Position numbers and translations under genes: made by a program. From positions 501,322 through 565,321 of the forward strand of contig JAMLIO010000001.1 of NCBI GenBank assembly GCA_023954155.1: a stretch of DNA of 64,000 bases, in the 5' to 3' direction. Below the pieces are notes generated by a model that did no database searches, was not told the DNA's origin, and worked only from the letters and a program-made list of their open reading frames with translations. The number at the start of each line of letters is the position of its first letter. Positions within the stretch are counted from its first letter, which is position 1. This DNA is from Pseudobdellovibrionaceae bacterium. GTDB lineage: Bacteria; Bdellovibrionota; Bdellovibrionia; Bdellovibrionales; UBA1609. Shown one piece after another: positions 45,346 through 54,620 of the stretch.

Positions 45346-46010
45346 TCTTGCATGGTTTTTTGGGTGACAGCCAAAGTTTTGCAGCCTTGAAGGAATGGGG
45401 TGTGCGGGTCTCAGCCTTAAGCTTAAGGCCCTCGGAATTAAACTTTCCTACATGGTCAGAACTTTTGGATTTCGTCGAGCAAGAACTTCATAAATACTCT
45501 CAAACTCCTCATCGCCTTATGGCTTATTCTATGGGCGGAAGGATTTTGATTGAACTTCTAGATCGTCTAGACCTTACTCATTGTAAGAAAATAAATTTCA
45601 TTTCTTCTCATGTAGGCCAGTACGCAGGGGATGAAGTGGCTCAGAGAATGCGCTTTAATCAAGAGTGTTTAACAAGATTGGAGAACCAGAGTGCAGAGGA
45701 GTTCTTAAATTTTTGGAACCAGTTGCCCCTTTTTGCTTGGGATGATCCGCGTGATGGTTTTGACTGGAGTTTACAAGAGATGAAGCATTTTTTTCAGCAT
45801 TGGGCCCTAGCAAGCCAGTTGGAGCTTAATTTTGATGAACACACTCAACCTTTGATTGCTCATAGTTATGGGCAATATGATGAAAAATATAAAGAACAGG
45901 CGCGAAGGTTTAAGCAGAAGTGTCCTGACATCCAGATACAAGAGATCCAAGGGCGCAGCCATAGGCTCTTGCAACTTGACGACTTAAAACAAATAGCCCA
46001 ATTGGACTAA
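45315..46010 (+). CDS. menH: MenH-like alpha/beta hydrolase (SHCHC synthase)
   Basis: The product is 231 aa. The fold shows HGFLGDSQSF, nucleophile Ser in AYSMGGRIL, acid in YGQYDEKY and His in GRSHRLLQ, a complete catalytic triad. Its place after menD points to removal of pyruvate from SEPHCHC. ATG 45315 lies inside menD (31-bp overlap). The stop codon TAA is the first repeat-like unit of the 9-bp array that follows. Confidence 0.8.
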   Translation: MARDQETQFVVLHGFLGDSQSFAALKEWGVRVSALSLRPSELNFPTWSELLDFVEQELHKYSQTPHRLMAYSMGGRILIELLDRLDLTHCKKINFISSHVGQYAGDEVAQRMRFNQECLTRLENQSAEEFLNFWNQLPLFAWDDPRDGFDWSLQEMKHFFQHWALASQLELNFDEHTQPLIAHSYGQYDEKYKEQARRFKQKCPDIQIQEIQGRSHRLLQLDDLKQIAQLD

Positions 46011-46076
46011 ACTAACTAAACTAACTAAACTAACTAAACTAACTAAACTAACTAAACTAACTAAACTAACTAAACT
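46006..46076 (+). repeat. 9-bp minisatellite after menH
   Basis: About eight copies of AAACTAACT fill 46006-46076, starting at the menH stop codon and ending 39 bp before the menA ATG. Every copy contains TAA in two frames, so it is non-coding. The array is essentially uninterrupted. Confidence 0.95.
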
Positions 46077-46115
46077 CAGAAACTAAATAGCGGAAGTAAA
46101 AAAATAAGAGTATCT

Positions 46116-47012
46116 ATGATAAATAAACAAACACTAAAAGCCCTTTTGATCTCCTCACGGCCCGCTACATTGACAGCATCTTTAGCCCCTATTTTGGTGG
46201 CGTACTTTATGGCGGAAAGAATTGAAAAAGACACGGTAGTGGCTTGGTATTTGATACCGATATTGGTTGCCGCTTTAAGTATTCAGATTGCGACAAATTT
46301 CTTTAATGATTATTTGGACTTTGTTAAAGGCGGAGACAAAGAAGATCGCTTAGGTCCTACACGAGTCACCAGTGCGGGTTTGCTATCTCCTCAGCAGGTC
46401 AAGCGTTGGGCTTTGGGATTTTGTGGATTGGCCTTTGTGGCAGGCATACCCTTGGTGCTTCGTGGAGGCGAAATCTTTTTGCTTTTGGGATTGATCAGTT
46501 TGGCTATGACTTACCTCTATACGGGGACACGGTTTTCTTTGGCTTACACGGGGTGGGCTGACCTTTTTGTTGTGGCCTTCTTTGGATGTTTTGCCGTTGC
46601 AGGGACCTATTATTTATTATCTTTAAGTTGGAATCCATGGGCTTTGCTGGTGGGTCTGCAACTAGGGTCTTTGTGTAACATTCTGCTATTGGTGAATAAC
46701 CTCAGAGATCAAAAACAAGATGCCGCCAACAATAAAAAAACTGTGGTCGTGCGTTTTGGTCGACGCTTTGGCTTGCTGGAGTACCTTGTGCTAATCTTAA
46801 TAGCTTTTTTCCCGATCTTATTCTGGCCATTTATCTCTTACCCGTTGTTGCTTTTTGTATTTCAATTTCCATACTTATTTTGCTCTTTATATTTATGGAA
46901 CTGGGTACGCAAGAATGAGCCATCAGCGCAGTACAATAAGATATTGAAGTTTTCGTCTATAATATATTTAGGATTTACGTTAATGTGCTGTGCGGGTCTT
47001 CGAATGTTTTAA
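46116..47012 (+). CDS. menA: DHNA polyprenyltransferase
   Basis: The product is 298 aa, UbiA-fold membrane enzyme with about eight helices. The metal/substrate motif NDYLDFVKGGDKEDRLGPTR (N-D-x-x-D-x-x-x-x-x-D) is followed by a second motif, NNLRDQKQDAANNKKT, as in MenA. It attaches the polyprenyl chain to DHNA. It stands in the middle of the men operon, after the minisatellite. Confidence 0.93.
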   Translation: MINKQTLKALLISSRPATLTASLAPILVAYFMAERIEKDTVVAWYLIPILVAALSIQIATNFFNDYLDFVKGGDKEDRLGPTRVTSAGLLSPQQVKRWALGFCGLAFVAGIPLVLRGGEIFLLLGLISLAMTYLYTGTRFSLAYTGWADLFVVAFFGCFAVAGTYYLLSLSWNPWALLVGLQLGSLCNILLLVNNLRDQKQDAANNKKTVVVRFGRRFGLLEYLVLILIAFFPILFWPFISYPLLLFVFQFPYLFCSLYLWNWVRKNEPSAQYNKILKFSSIIYLGFTLMCCAGLRMF

Positions 47013-47025
47013 GTAAGGACAGAGG

Positions 47026-48138
47026 ATGAAGGTTTTTGTTCATAAATATTCTTTGATTTCCAAATCCTTGTTAAATGCACAAGAGCAGAAGAAACAGGGC
47101 GCGCGCTCTATAAGCACAGAACAAGACAATGTTGGTTTGGCATGTGCAGAGGTGTCTCCTCAAAAAAATGTAGACCCAGCGCTAAGAGTAGAAACACAGC
47201 ACGAAAAAAGAAACGCTTCGGTTCATGAAGGTCTTTTGTTTCAAATTCAGTTTCCAGACCAGAGTTTGGGATTTAGCTCGCTTCATGTGCATTCCAGTTT
47301 AGGTGATGAGAGTATAGAAACGTTTTTGCATCATCTTAAAAATCAAGGAAAGTCGTATTTATTAAAAAACTATTCTCAAGTGATTTTAAATGCGACAGTG
47401 GACGCCAGAGACCAGTGGCGCAAGAGACTTAAGGACCCTAAAGTTTATTCTCATTATACCTCTGTTTCTCCGATTCTATCACGACAAGAAGTGCAAGATG
47501 TAAAAGCCCGTGGCTTTGAAAGAATTAAAATTAAAATTGGAACTACTGAAGACAGTTTGCAAAACATAATAAGACATTATGAAAGTATACCAGAGGCTCA
47601 AAGTTTAGATTGGATTTGTGATTTTAATTTGTCTGGTCAAATAGAAGATCTGAAAAAAGCCAATGTCAGCAAGTGGAGTTCTAACGTTTATTTTGAAGAT
47701 CCCACTTCTTATGATAGCGTGGTCTGGAAAAATTTAATTGATTTAGGATTTAAGCTTATTTCTGATCAGGTGGAGCCACAGCAGATCATCAACGACGGGG
47801 TGCGAGTTTCGGCAATAGCGGCTAAGCCGAACAAAGTGGATATGCTTCACCTCTTGGAGAACTCCGAAGATTGTAAGATTATGGTAACTTCAAATATGGG
47901 TGAAGATTTGGACATTTTGACATCTTGGTACTGGGCTCAGTATGTACAAAAAGAAATGCCACATAAATTTTTTGGAGCAGGTTTTCTGACTCAAGATATG
48001 TATCTTCCTAATAAATATATAGAGATTTCTAAACAGTTGTTTGCGGATCAGCCTTTTATCTCTGACGCAAAATTGGATGTATCAACAGGCTGGGGACGCG
48101 CCTCATTCTTAAAAGATTTACAGTGGGTAGAGGTTTAA
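47026..48138 (+). CDS. menC: o-Succinylbenzoate synthase with N-terminal insert
   Basis: The product is 370 aa, enolase-superfamily enzyme. The barrel carries the catalytic Lys pair in RIKIKIG, metal ligands in DFNLSG, EDP and SDQ, and Lys in AAKPNKV. Residues ~20-65 are a polar insert between the first two strands (…EQKKQGARSIS…ETQHEKRNAS) not usual for MenC. Position between menA and menE supports the call. It dehydrates SHCHC. Confidence 0.88.
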   Translation: MKVFVHKYSLISKSLLNAQEQKKQGARSISTEQDNVGLACAEVSPQKNVDPALRVETQHEKRNASVHEGLLFQIQFPDQSLGFSSLHVHSSLGDESIETFLHHLKNQGKSYLLKNYSQVILNATVDARDQWRKRLKDPKVYSHYTSVSPILSRQEVQDVKARGFERIKIKIGTTEDSLQNIIRHYESIPEAQSLDWICDFNLSGQIEDLKKANVSKWSSNVYFEDPTSYDSVVWKNLIDLGFKLISDQVEPQQIINDGVRVSAIAAKPNKVDMLHLLENSEDCKIMVTSNMGEDLDILTSWYWAQYVQKEMPHKFFGAGFLTQDMYLPNKYIEISKQLFADQPFISDAKLDVSTGWGRASFLKDLQWVEV

Positions 48139-49278
48139 GTGTTAGAAGACAAATACATCCTGAAACATAATGTGCATTGTATTTGGGATACTCGTAAGTG
48201 GAGCGAAGAGTCTCTTTTGCACATCACATCTGTGGCCAGAGAGTTTTTAAATTCTTCAGACATCCACTGTCGCGGGTATCTCTTCCAAACCTCAGGCACC
48301 ACGGATCAGCCCAAATTTATTCTCCATACAGAAGACACTCTGACCTCTTGCGCGCAAGGGTGTCAGTTATGGTTGGAACTGACGCAAGCGGATCGTTGGA
48401 TGAATGTGCTTTCGGAATTTCATATGGGAGGCTTTTCTACCTATTTTAGAACGCAAGTTTTACGTTTAAAGCCTGTGCATACGACCACATGGGACCTTCA
48501 AGCTCTTCCAGAGCAATTTGAAGAGCATCAGTGCACGTTGATCTCTTTGGTGCCTACGCAGATTTATCAGATTGTAGAGGCTCAGTTACATGCCCCAAAG
48601 GGTTTACGCTTAACCTTGGTGGGTGGAGGAGCATTAGATTCGACACTTCAGCAAAAGGCCAATTCTTTGGGGTGGAATGTTGTCAGATCCTTAGGTTCTA
48701 CCGAGACAGGGTCGCAAATCTTTACTGAAAAACGGGGTCCCACTCTTTTAGGAGCTTGGGCCTTACCCCACTTTGAGGTGCGCACTGACTCGCAGTCAGT
48801 GCTTCAGGTGAAAGGGGCAGGATTATTTAAAGGTTATGTGGTGCAAGAGGGTCAAGACTATCGAGTGCTTCCTGCGGTTTTAGATGCAGAAGGTTTTTGG
48901 ACCAGCGCCGATCGAGTGCTGCTTGACGGCCGAAAGATAGTGAAATTTTATGGTCGCATAACAGATCAGGTAAAAATCTTAGGACACCTAGTGGATGTCA
49001 ATCAAGTGCGCGATAAATGGAAAGAATTTCTTCGGGAGCAGCAGTGCCATGCTGAAGCTCATCTTGAAGTTTTACCTGATATCAAATCAGAGAATCAAGT
49101 GGTCTTGTGTGTAGAACAGTTCGATGCTGGGTGGGATGAGCTCATTAAACAATGGAATCAAAGAGTAGCTTCGTTTGAAGGCATCAGAGGTTGGTTTTAC
49201 TTAAAGCAAATACCTAGGTCGGATATCGGTAAGGTCCAGTCATATCAAATTAAACGCCTATTTAGTTATGATGGATGA
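48139..49278 (+). CDS. menE: o-Succinylbenzoyl-CoA ligase-like enzyme
   Basis: The product is 379 aa, about 80 shorter than usual MenE. The ANL signature P-loop reads FQTSGTTDQPKFILHT, followed by SLGSTETGSQ (A5), and DRVLLDGRKIVKFYGRITDQVKILG (split motif: TSADRV then GRITDQVK). The C-terminal Lys is in DIGKVQSY. It activates OSB to OSB-CoA for MenB. It starts one base after menC, with GTG. Confidence 0.85.
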   Translation: MLEDKYILKHNVHCIWDTRKWSEESLLHITSVAREFLNSSDIHCRGYLFQTSGTTDQPKFILHTEDTLTSCAQGCQLWLELTQADRWMNVLSEFHMGGFSTYFRTQVLRLKPVHTTTWDLQALPEQFEEHQCTLISLVPTQIYQIVEAQLHAPKGLRLTLVGGGALDSTLQQKANSLGWNVVRSLGSTETGSQIFTEKRGPTLLGAWALPHFEVRTDSQSVLQVKGAGLFKGYVVQEGQDYRVLPAVLDAEGFWTSADRVLLDGRKIVKFYGRITDQVKILGHLVDVNQVRDKWKEFLREQQCHAEAHLEVLPDIKSENQVVLCVEQFDAGWDELIKQWNQRVASFEGIRGWFYLKQIPRSDIGKVQSYQIKRLFSYDG

Positions 49279-49484
49279 CTGGGAATGTGTATAAATATTC
49301 AAAAATAGACGGATGTCTTGAAACTGTGTTTATTCTAGAGACTTGCTTTGCAGCAAAAAAAGCTTCACAATTAAATAGTCAGACATTTTACGACAAATAA
49401 TTAAGTTTTGATGGACCTTAGATGCGTATTGTGAACCATCATTAAGAACGTAAGTTCAATAGTGCAGGTGTAGAGGGAAAGATC

Positions 49485-49928
49485 ATGGATAAAGATTTAG
49501 TGACCAAATTGAGTTTATTAGCAGCGTTCATTGGCCTGATTATGCTCGCTAAATTAGGTTATTATAGATACAAGGTGGTCAATTTAACAGATAGGGGCCG
49601 AGTATTAGCAGAGCTCTATGTTAAAGAACAAAAAGAGTATTATGACCGTAACAAAGAATATATTTATGATGTGCATAAGATTAGAAATTTTCAAAGTTTA
49701 GACCCTGCACTTCACGTTTATCATGAAGAGGCTGTGGTGCCCGAACAGTATAAACCTGTCATTGATTTAGAAGGGATTCCCTTCATGAATAAAGATGATT
49801 ACAGAATTTATGTGGGAGTGAAGAATCACTTCAATAATAAGCTGTATTTTTGGAAGGTGGATGCCAAGGACAAACCAGAGTTGTTAGTGACGGATATTCA
49901 GCTTGATTCTATGGCGGGCTCCAATTAA
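49485..49928 (+). CDS. Membrane-anchored protein, possibly pilin-like
   Basis: The product is 147 aa. One N-terminal membrane helix (residues 8-27) is followed by a charged helix and AELYVKEQKEYYDRNKEY, reminiscent of the C-terminal part of the pseudopilin first helix. There is no prepilin peptidase site. GAGGGAAAG precedes the ATG. It lies between menE and the polyprenyl synthase; its relation to them is unknown. Confidence 0.5.
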   Translation: MDKDLVTKLSLLAAFIGLIMLAKLGYYRYKVVNLTDRGRVLAELYVKEQKEYYDRNKEYIYDVHKIRNFQSLDPALHVYHEEAVVPEQYKPVIDLEGIPFMNKDDYRIYVGVKNHFNNKLYFWKVDAKDKPELLVTDIQLDSMAGSN

Positions 49929-49937
49929 AAGACTTCT

Positions 49938-50867
49938 ATGAGTCTAGAGTTTAAAATTTACAGTCCTACGGACTTTCCTGCATATTTGCCCAAGCTCAAT
50001 CAGCTGTATGACCAATTGTTCGAGGGTGGGAAGGGTTTTCGTGCCCGACTGGTCACTCAAATTGCTGAATTTGTAAGCTTAGATGCCTCTACAACGAGTT
50101 TGCTCGCTCAAACCGTGGAGTTTATCCACAATTCTTCTTTGTTGCATGACGATCTGATTGATAAGGCTCCGATGAGGCGCGGCAAAGCGGCGGCCTGGAT
50201 GGAGTATGGTCCAGAATATACGGTTCTTGCAGGGGATTATCTGTTGGCTCGTGTGGTGCTCAACCTGTCTCAGCATGGGCATATTGGTCTGGTGCAAATC
50301 ACAGGTAAAGCTCTTTCTGATCTTCTAGAAGGGGAGTGGCTACAGGATAGCATTCGCCACGACATCAGTGTCACTTGGGAGCAGATGGATCGCATTCATC
50401 GCTTAAAAACCTCGTCTTTATTTTCTTGGTGTATTAAAGCGCCCTTTGTTTTTAAAAATTACAGTGATGATATTGTAAATCTATTATCCGAGATGGGTGA
50501 TGATTTGGGAGCATTGCTGCAAAGAAGCGATGATCTTTTGGATTTTAATATCAGAAATGCTGAAGGCAAAACCACTTTTACAGATTTAAAGGCAGGTTAT
50601 CTCAATCTCTTTTCTATTGAATTATTTCAAACACCAGAACAGCGTCAAAAGGCATTCCAGTTACAATCGCTAGAGCAAGTGTACGAATTGGTGGGCCAAC
50701 AAAAATTTGAACACGCCTTAAACGCCTTTGACACCAAGAATGCAAAGCTTATTGCTGGGGTTGTGCAAAAGGCAGCAAAGATTCAAGAAAAATGCAACTT
50801 AAGTCCTGACTTTGTAGAATTTGTGGAAGCTATAGCGACTAAAATTTATTGGCGAGATCAATTGTAG
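49938..50867 (+). CDS. Polyprenyl diphosphate synthase
   Basis: The product is 309 aa, all-helical trans-prenyltransferase. The first Asp-rich motif is LLHDDLIDKAPMRRGK, the second RSDDLLDFN. Likely makes the long side chain of menaquinone (IspB/HepT type), used by MenA. Length and residues near the first motif fit long-chain rather than FPP synthases; the chain length cannot be read by eye. Confidence 0.85.
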   Translation: MSLEFKIYSPTDFPAYLPKLNQLYDQLFEGGKGFRARLVTQIAEFVSLDASTTSLLAQTVEFIHNSSLLHDDLIDKAPMRRGKAAAWMEYGPEYTVLAGDYLLARVVLNLSQHGHIGLVQITGKALSDLLEGEWLQDSIRHDISVTWEQMDRIHRLKTSSLFSWCIKAPFVFKNYSDDIVNLLSEMGDDLGALLQRSDDLLDFNIRNAEGKTTFTDLKAGYLNLFSIELFQTPEQRQKAFQLQSLEQVYELVGQQKFEHALNAFDTKNAKLIAGVVQKAAKIQEKCNLSPDFVEFVEAIATKIYWRDQL

Positions 50868-51638
50868 GTGAATGTTAAAGAGGTTCTCTTAGACCAAAAC
50901 GCGGAAGAGTCCTCACTGCTCAGTGAGTTTCTGAACAAGTACAGTGACGCCTATTCTTTTCATCGGGTTCCTTTTTCAGGACAAGAGCAATTATTTTTAA
51001 CTTGTCAGAATGACCGTGTGGGTTTGATCAAGGGCAAGCAAAAAATCTGCTGTGTGGATTGGACCGAAGAGACTTTGCTAAAGAGATTCGCTCAAACTTC
51101 AACAAAAGAAATATTCATTCAGGCTGTCACAAATAAAAAATCATCGACAGTGTTATATGATCTGACTGCGGGCATGGGTAAGGACTGTTTTATTGCCTCT
51201 AAATTTTTTGAACGTGTAGTTCTGGTTGAGAGAAACCCTATTGTGCACTTATTATTGCAGGATGGGCTGCGACGGGCTTTGAAGCACGACAAAGCCGCAC
51301 GATTTGCCCGTAAGATTTTGTTACATTGTATGGACGCAGAGGTGGCATTGCACAGTATTCAGCAAGCCACTCCTAATTTTCCATGGCCTGATGTGATCTA
51401 TTTTGATTTTATGTTTGAAAATAAAAAATCCCAAAGCACAAAATCCATGGAGATTTTACGAGAGCTAGAATCAATGGATGGTGACGCCAATATCAAAAAC
51501 GGCGAGTTGATTTCACGAGCCTTAAATTTAAATCCTGCTCCCAAGGTGGTTCTTAAAGCAAAAAAACTTCCAGATGACACAGAAGTGTCACCCAAGAAGA
51601 CCTACACAGGGAAGGTCGTAGATTATCATGTGTTTTAG
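50868..51638 (+). CDS. rsmJ: 16S rRNA m2G1516 methyltransferase RsmJ-like
   Basis: The product is 256 aa. Pattern of RsmJ/YhiQ: LYDLTAGMGKDCFIASKFF (SAM-binding), VERNPIVHLLLQDGLRRAL, DVIYFDFMFENKKSQ in place of the usual YLDPMFP. It methylates 16S rRNA. GTG at 50868 follows the previous stop without a gap. In the catalytic D-P-M-F the Pro is Phe here. Confidence 0.75.
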   Translation: MNVKEVLLDQNAEESSLLSEFLNKYSDAYSFHRVPFSGQEQLFLTCQNDRVGLIKGKQKICCVDWTEETLLKRFAQTSTKEIFIQAVTNKKSSTVLYDLTAGMGKDCFIASKFFERVVLVERNPIVHLLLQDGLRRALKHDKAARFARKILLHCMDAEVALHSIQQATPNFPWPDVIYFDFMFENKKSQSTKSMEILRELESMDGDANIKNGELISRALNLNPAPKVVLKAKKLPDDTEVSPKKTYTGKVVDYHVF

Positions 51639-51646
51639 ATGTGATT

Positions 51647-52438
51647 TTAATGTTGGACGGACAAAATCTCTTGGCTGATAAACTTCAAACCCTTTAGCTC
51701 CACCAACGCGTTGAGGACTGTGGGGGAAACATCTTTAGGGTTTACAAAATCCACATAACGACTCAGGTCCATAAGAGCGTCGCTGAATTGTCCTAAGTTT
51801 TTCTTCAGTAACCCACGTCGGGCATACCAGAAGACCTCTTCGGGTTTGATAGAAAGCACGCAATCATAAAGAAAAAGAGTTTTCTCGTACTCATTAGTAA
51901 ACAGATGTGTGTCTGCAAGATCAGACAGCAGGTAGTAAAATTGAGTGACAATATCAGTTCTTTGTTGTGGTGCAGGTGTGGGCGTCAGAGCCTGACCTGT
52001 GGCGCGCTGGCCTTTGTGGCATAAATCAATCACTAAGGTTTTGCTTTCATCAGAGATGCGGATAAGGTGAGGACGGCTTTCGCACCAAACCTGGGATCGA
52101 ATATTGAGCTTATTAAGAAGATATTGATAAACAATAGAGACCAACTGAGGGTGACCAGATTTTGTCTGGAAGAAATCCTCTAGAAATAATGTAGCAGGAG
52201 TTTCAGTGGTGAGAGTGAACTTTTCTTTTTCGAAAAAGAAGGCGTTTAGGGTTTTTAGCTTTTCATCTAGACTAAGGTTGATAGAGGCAAACTCGTCACC
52301 CCATTTTAAAAGTTTATTGGAAGAGGTAAATTTATAATCGTCATTCCCAAAATGGAAATGCATGAGGTCCAACAGTTGAATAATGGATTCGGGTTTATCC
52401 CAAGATATAGCCCGAAGTAGAGTGTTAAATTCCCCCAT
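51647..52438 (-). CDS. SirB1-like transglutaminase/TPR protein
   Basis: The product is 263 aa. Middle region FFQTKSGHPQLVSIVYQYLLNKL is the SirB1 N-terminal (transglutaminase-like, probably inactive) pattern; the Cys of true transglutaminases is absent. The C-terminal part holds a TPR-like pair (YDCVLSIKPEEVFWYARRGLL, LGQFSDALMDLSRYVDF). Function unknown; it may be an interaction scaffold. It converges with rsmJ. Confidence 0.65.
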   Translation of the reverse strand: MGEFNTLLRAISWDKPESIIQLLDLMHFHFGNDDYKFTSSNKLLKWGDEFASINLSLDEKLKTLNAFFFEKEKFTLTTETPATLFLEDFFQTKSGHPQLVSIVYQYLLNKLNIRSQVWCESRPHLIRISDESKTLVIDLCHKGQRATGQALTPTPAPQQRTDIVTQFYYLLSDLADTHLFTNEYEKTLFLYDCVLSIKPEEVFWYARRGLLKKNLGQFSDALMDLSRYVDFVNPKDVSPTVLNALVELKGLKFISQEILSVQH

Positions 52439-52558
52439 TCCACCCCTCTCGTTGCTTATAGATATTAAATGGAGGTATTCTTGACAAGACAGAATTGTGT
52501 TAGGACATATTTTGTAAGCGAGATGTAAATTTTACGCCTAGAAGTGCGGAGGTGGCCG

Positions 52559-53419
52559 ATGAGCCAATCAGAAGACGAATTGCGTCGCGAATGTGAGATA
52601 CTCAGAGCACAACTTGTGCAAAAGACACATGTTATTGAAGTGTTTAAGGCGGAGTTGGAGAAGACCAATGAAGTGCTAGTTGGACTTAAGAAAAAATTAC
52701 AAAACGACTATAAGGCACTCACTTCATTATTTAGATTTATTGTTCCGACAAAAAATCCACAAATTACAGGCTTTGAATTTAGCACACAGTATAAACCTGG
52801 GTCTCAGGTCAATGGGGATTATTTTGATATTTTTGAACACAAAGACAAATTGAAGTTCGGCACGATGATGAGTCGTAGCCAAAGCCCTAGCTCATCGGCT
52901 GTGGTTTTGGGTTTAATTTTGAAAATGGGTCGAGAGCTAGACCACATGCAGACTCACCACCCCTCAGACACTTTATCGCATTTGGTGTCAGAGCTGAGCA
53001 AAGACCTTAAAGAGATGCCTGATATTCTATTGGGTTATTTTGATAAACGCAGTTATGTCTACAGTTATGCCTTTACGGGCAAGATGTTTGGTATGGTGTA
53101 TTCTATCCAAAACTCTAAGTGGGTTGATCTTTTTAATGGCAAAAAAGACCTAGAGACCCATGAGGTCAAATTGGAAGGCAAAGACCGTGTGGTTTTGATT
53201 TCTGAAGGTTTTTTTCAAAGCCCTAATTCTAAGGGCGAGCTATTGGCTCATGAAGATGTGATGGCTGTACTTGCTAATATCAGCCCTGACAGTGGGCCGC
53301 ATGATGTGCGTCATGAACTGTTGTATCTTCTGGACCAGCATTTGGTGGGAATGCCACAGGCGCATGATGTGACGCTTGTGATCTTCTCGCCAGACGAACC
53401 AGTACTTCGTTTAGCTTAA
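52559..53419 (+). CDS. SpoIIE/PP2C-like phosphatase, degenerate
   Basis: The product is 286 aa from ATG 52559 (CGGAGG 6 nt upstream). Residues 1-58 form a coiled coil. The rest follows the SpoIIE fold: VNGDYFDIF (first metal Asp), then a region where GDV-GHG is normally found but reads MSRSQSPSSSAVVLGLI, and a C-terminal HDVTLVIF with the last Asp. Loss of the D-x-G-x-G motif suggests reduced or no phosphatase activity. No kinase or anti-sigma gene is adjacent. Confidence 0.65.
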   Translation: MSQSEDELRRECEILRAQLVQKTHVIEVFKAELEKTNEVLVGLKKKLQNDYKALTSLFRFIVPTKNPQITGFEFSTQYKPGSQVNGDYFDIFEHKDKLKFGTMMSRSQSPSSSAVVLGLILKMGRELDHMQTHHPSDTLSHLVSELSKDLKEMPDILLGYFDKRSYVYSYAFTGKMFGMVYSIQNSKWVDLFNGKKDLETHEVKLEGKDRVVLISEGFFQSPNSKGELLAHEDVMAVLANISPDSGPHDVRHELLYLLDQHLVGMPQAHDVTLVIFSPDEPVLRLA

Positions 53420-53492
53420 GAGTCGAACAGTTTACGCGACTTAGTTTTTTTGATACCACAAGAGATACTACTGATTAAAGGAGATAAGAAAA

Positions 53493-54611
53493 ATGGCTGA
53501 GATTTATGAAGGTGCAATTGATAAGGGTTTGGAAGGGGTTGTGGCCTGCTCTACAGCCATTTCATCTATTGTAGACGCAACACTTTGTTACCGTGGATAC
53601 ACCATTGAAGATTTAGCTGCAAATGCCAATTATGAAGAGACCGTGTATCTGTTGTGGAACGACAAAAAGCCTACAGATGTTGAACTGAAAACCTACAAAG
53701 AAAAAATCAATGCCAATTTAAATCTAGAGCCTGAGTTGCAGGATATTTTAAGGAAAGTTCCTACAGACATTCACCCTATGTCTTGGCTAAGAACTGCGGT
53801 GTCGCTAGTGGCTCACTGGGATAGCAATGCCAATGAAATTGATAACAAAAGTCGCGAAGAGATCGGCTTTAAATTGGTAGCCAAGCTTCCTTTGCTCGTC
53901 GCATTTTATGAAAACTTAAGAAAGGGCAAAACAGACGCTTTACCTGAGCTGCAACCTGAAAAAGGAATTGCGTGGAATTTCTTGTATGCGCTTAATGGTA
54001 AAGAGCCTTCTGCCAATGCCGTAAAGATTTTTGATACCTGTTTAGTATTGCATGCCGATCACGAATTGAACTGTTCGGCCTTTGCTTCAAGAGTCACTAC
54101 ATCTTCTTTGAGCGATGTGTACTCTGCGGTAGTCAGTGCCATTGGGGCTCTTAAAGGACCTTTGCATGGGGGAGCCAACGAACAGGTGATGCTCATGTTA
54201 AAAGAAGTAGCTACAGTGGAAAAGGCAAAAACCTGGGTGAAAGACGCCTTGGCGAATAAAGTTAAAATCATGGGCTTTGGTCACCGTGTGTATAAAAATG
54301 GTGATCCAAGAGCAAAAATCTTAAAAGGCATGAGCCAATCTTTGTGCGAAGAAACAGGAATGTCACAGTATTATGAAATGTCAAATTTGATCGAAGAGAC
54401 CGTTAAAAACGAAAAAGGTCTACTTCCTAACGTCGATTTCTATTCTGCAACAGTGTATTACGCTATGGGCATCCCTATTGATCTGTACACTCCGATTTTT
54501 GCAGTATCACGTGTATCGGGTTGGCTGGCTCATATTTACGAACAGCTTGATAACAACAGAATTTATAGACCTCGTGGGAAATGGGTCGGACACACTGGAT
54601 TGAAGTGGTAG
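53493..54611 (+). CDS. gltA: Citrate synthase
   Basis: The product is 372 aa, the short form without the N-terminal regulatory domain. Active-site His in GPLHGGANEQ and in MGFGHRVYKNGDPRA, and Asp in NVDFYSATVYYAMGIP are all present. It condenses oxaloacetate with acetyl-CoA. AAAGGAGA precedes the ATG. 2-Methylcitrate synthase is a close relative and cannot be excluded by eye. Confidence 0.93.
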   Translation: MAEIYEGAIDKGLEGVVACSTAISSIVDATLCYRGYTIEDLAANANYEETVYLLWNDKKPTDVELKTYKEKINANLNLEPELQDILRKVPTDIHPMSWLRTAVSLVAHWDSNANEIDNKSREEIGFKLVAKLPLLVAFYENLRKGKTDALPELQPEKGIAWNFLYALNGKEPSANAVKIFDTCLVLHADHELNCSAFASRVTTSSLSDVYSAVVSAIGALKGPLHGGANEQVMLMLKEVATVEKAKTWVKDALANKVKIMGFGHRVYKNGDPRAKILKGMSQSLCEETGMSQYYEMSNLIEETVKNEKGLLPNVDFYSATVYYAMGIPIDLYTPIFAVSRVSGWLAHIYEQLDNNRIYRPRGKWVGHTGLKW

Positions 54612-54620
54612 AAGTGGCTC

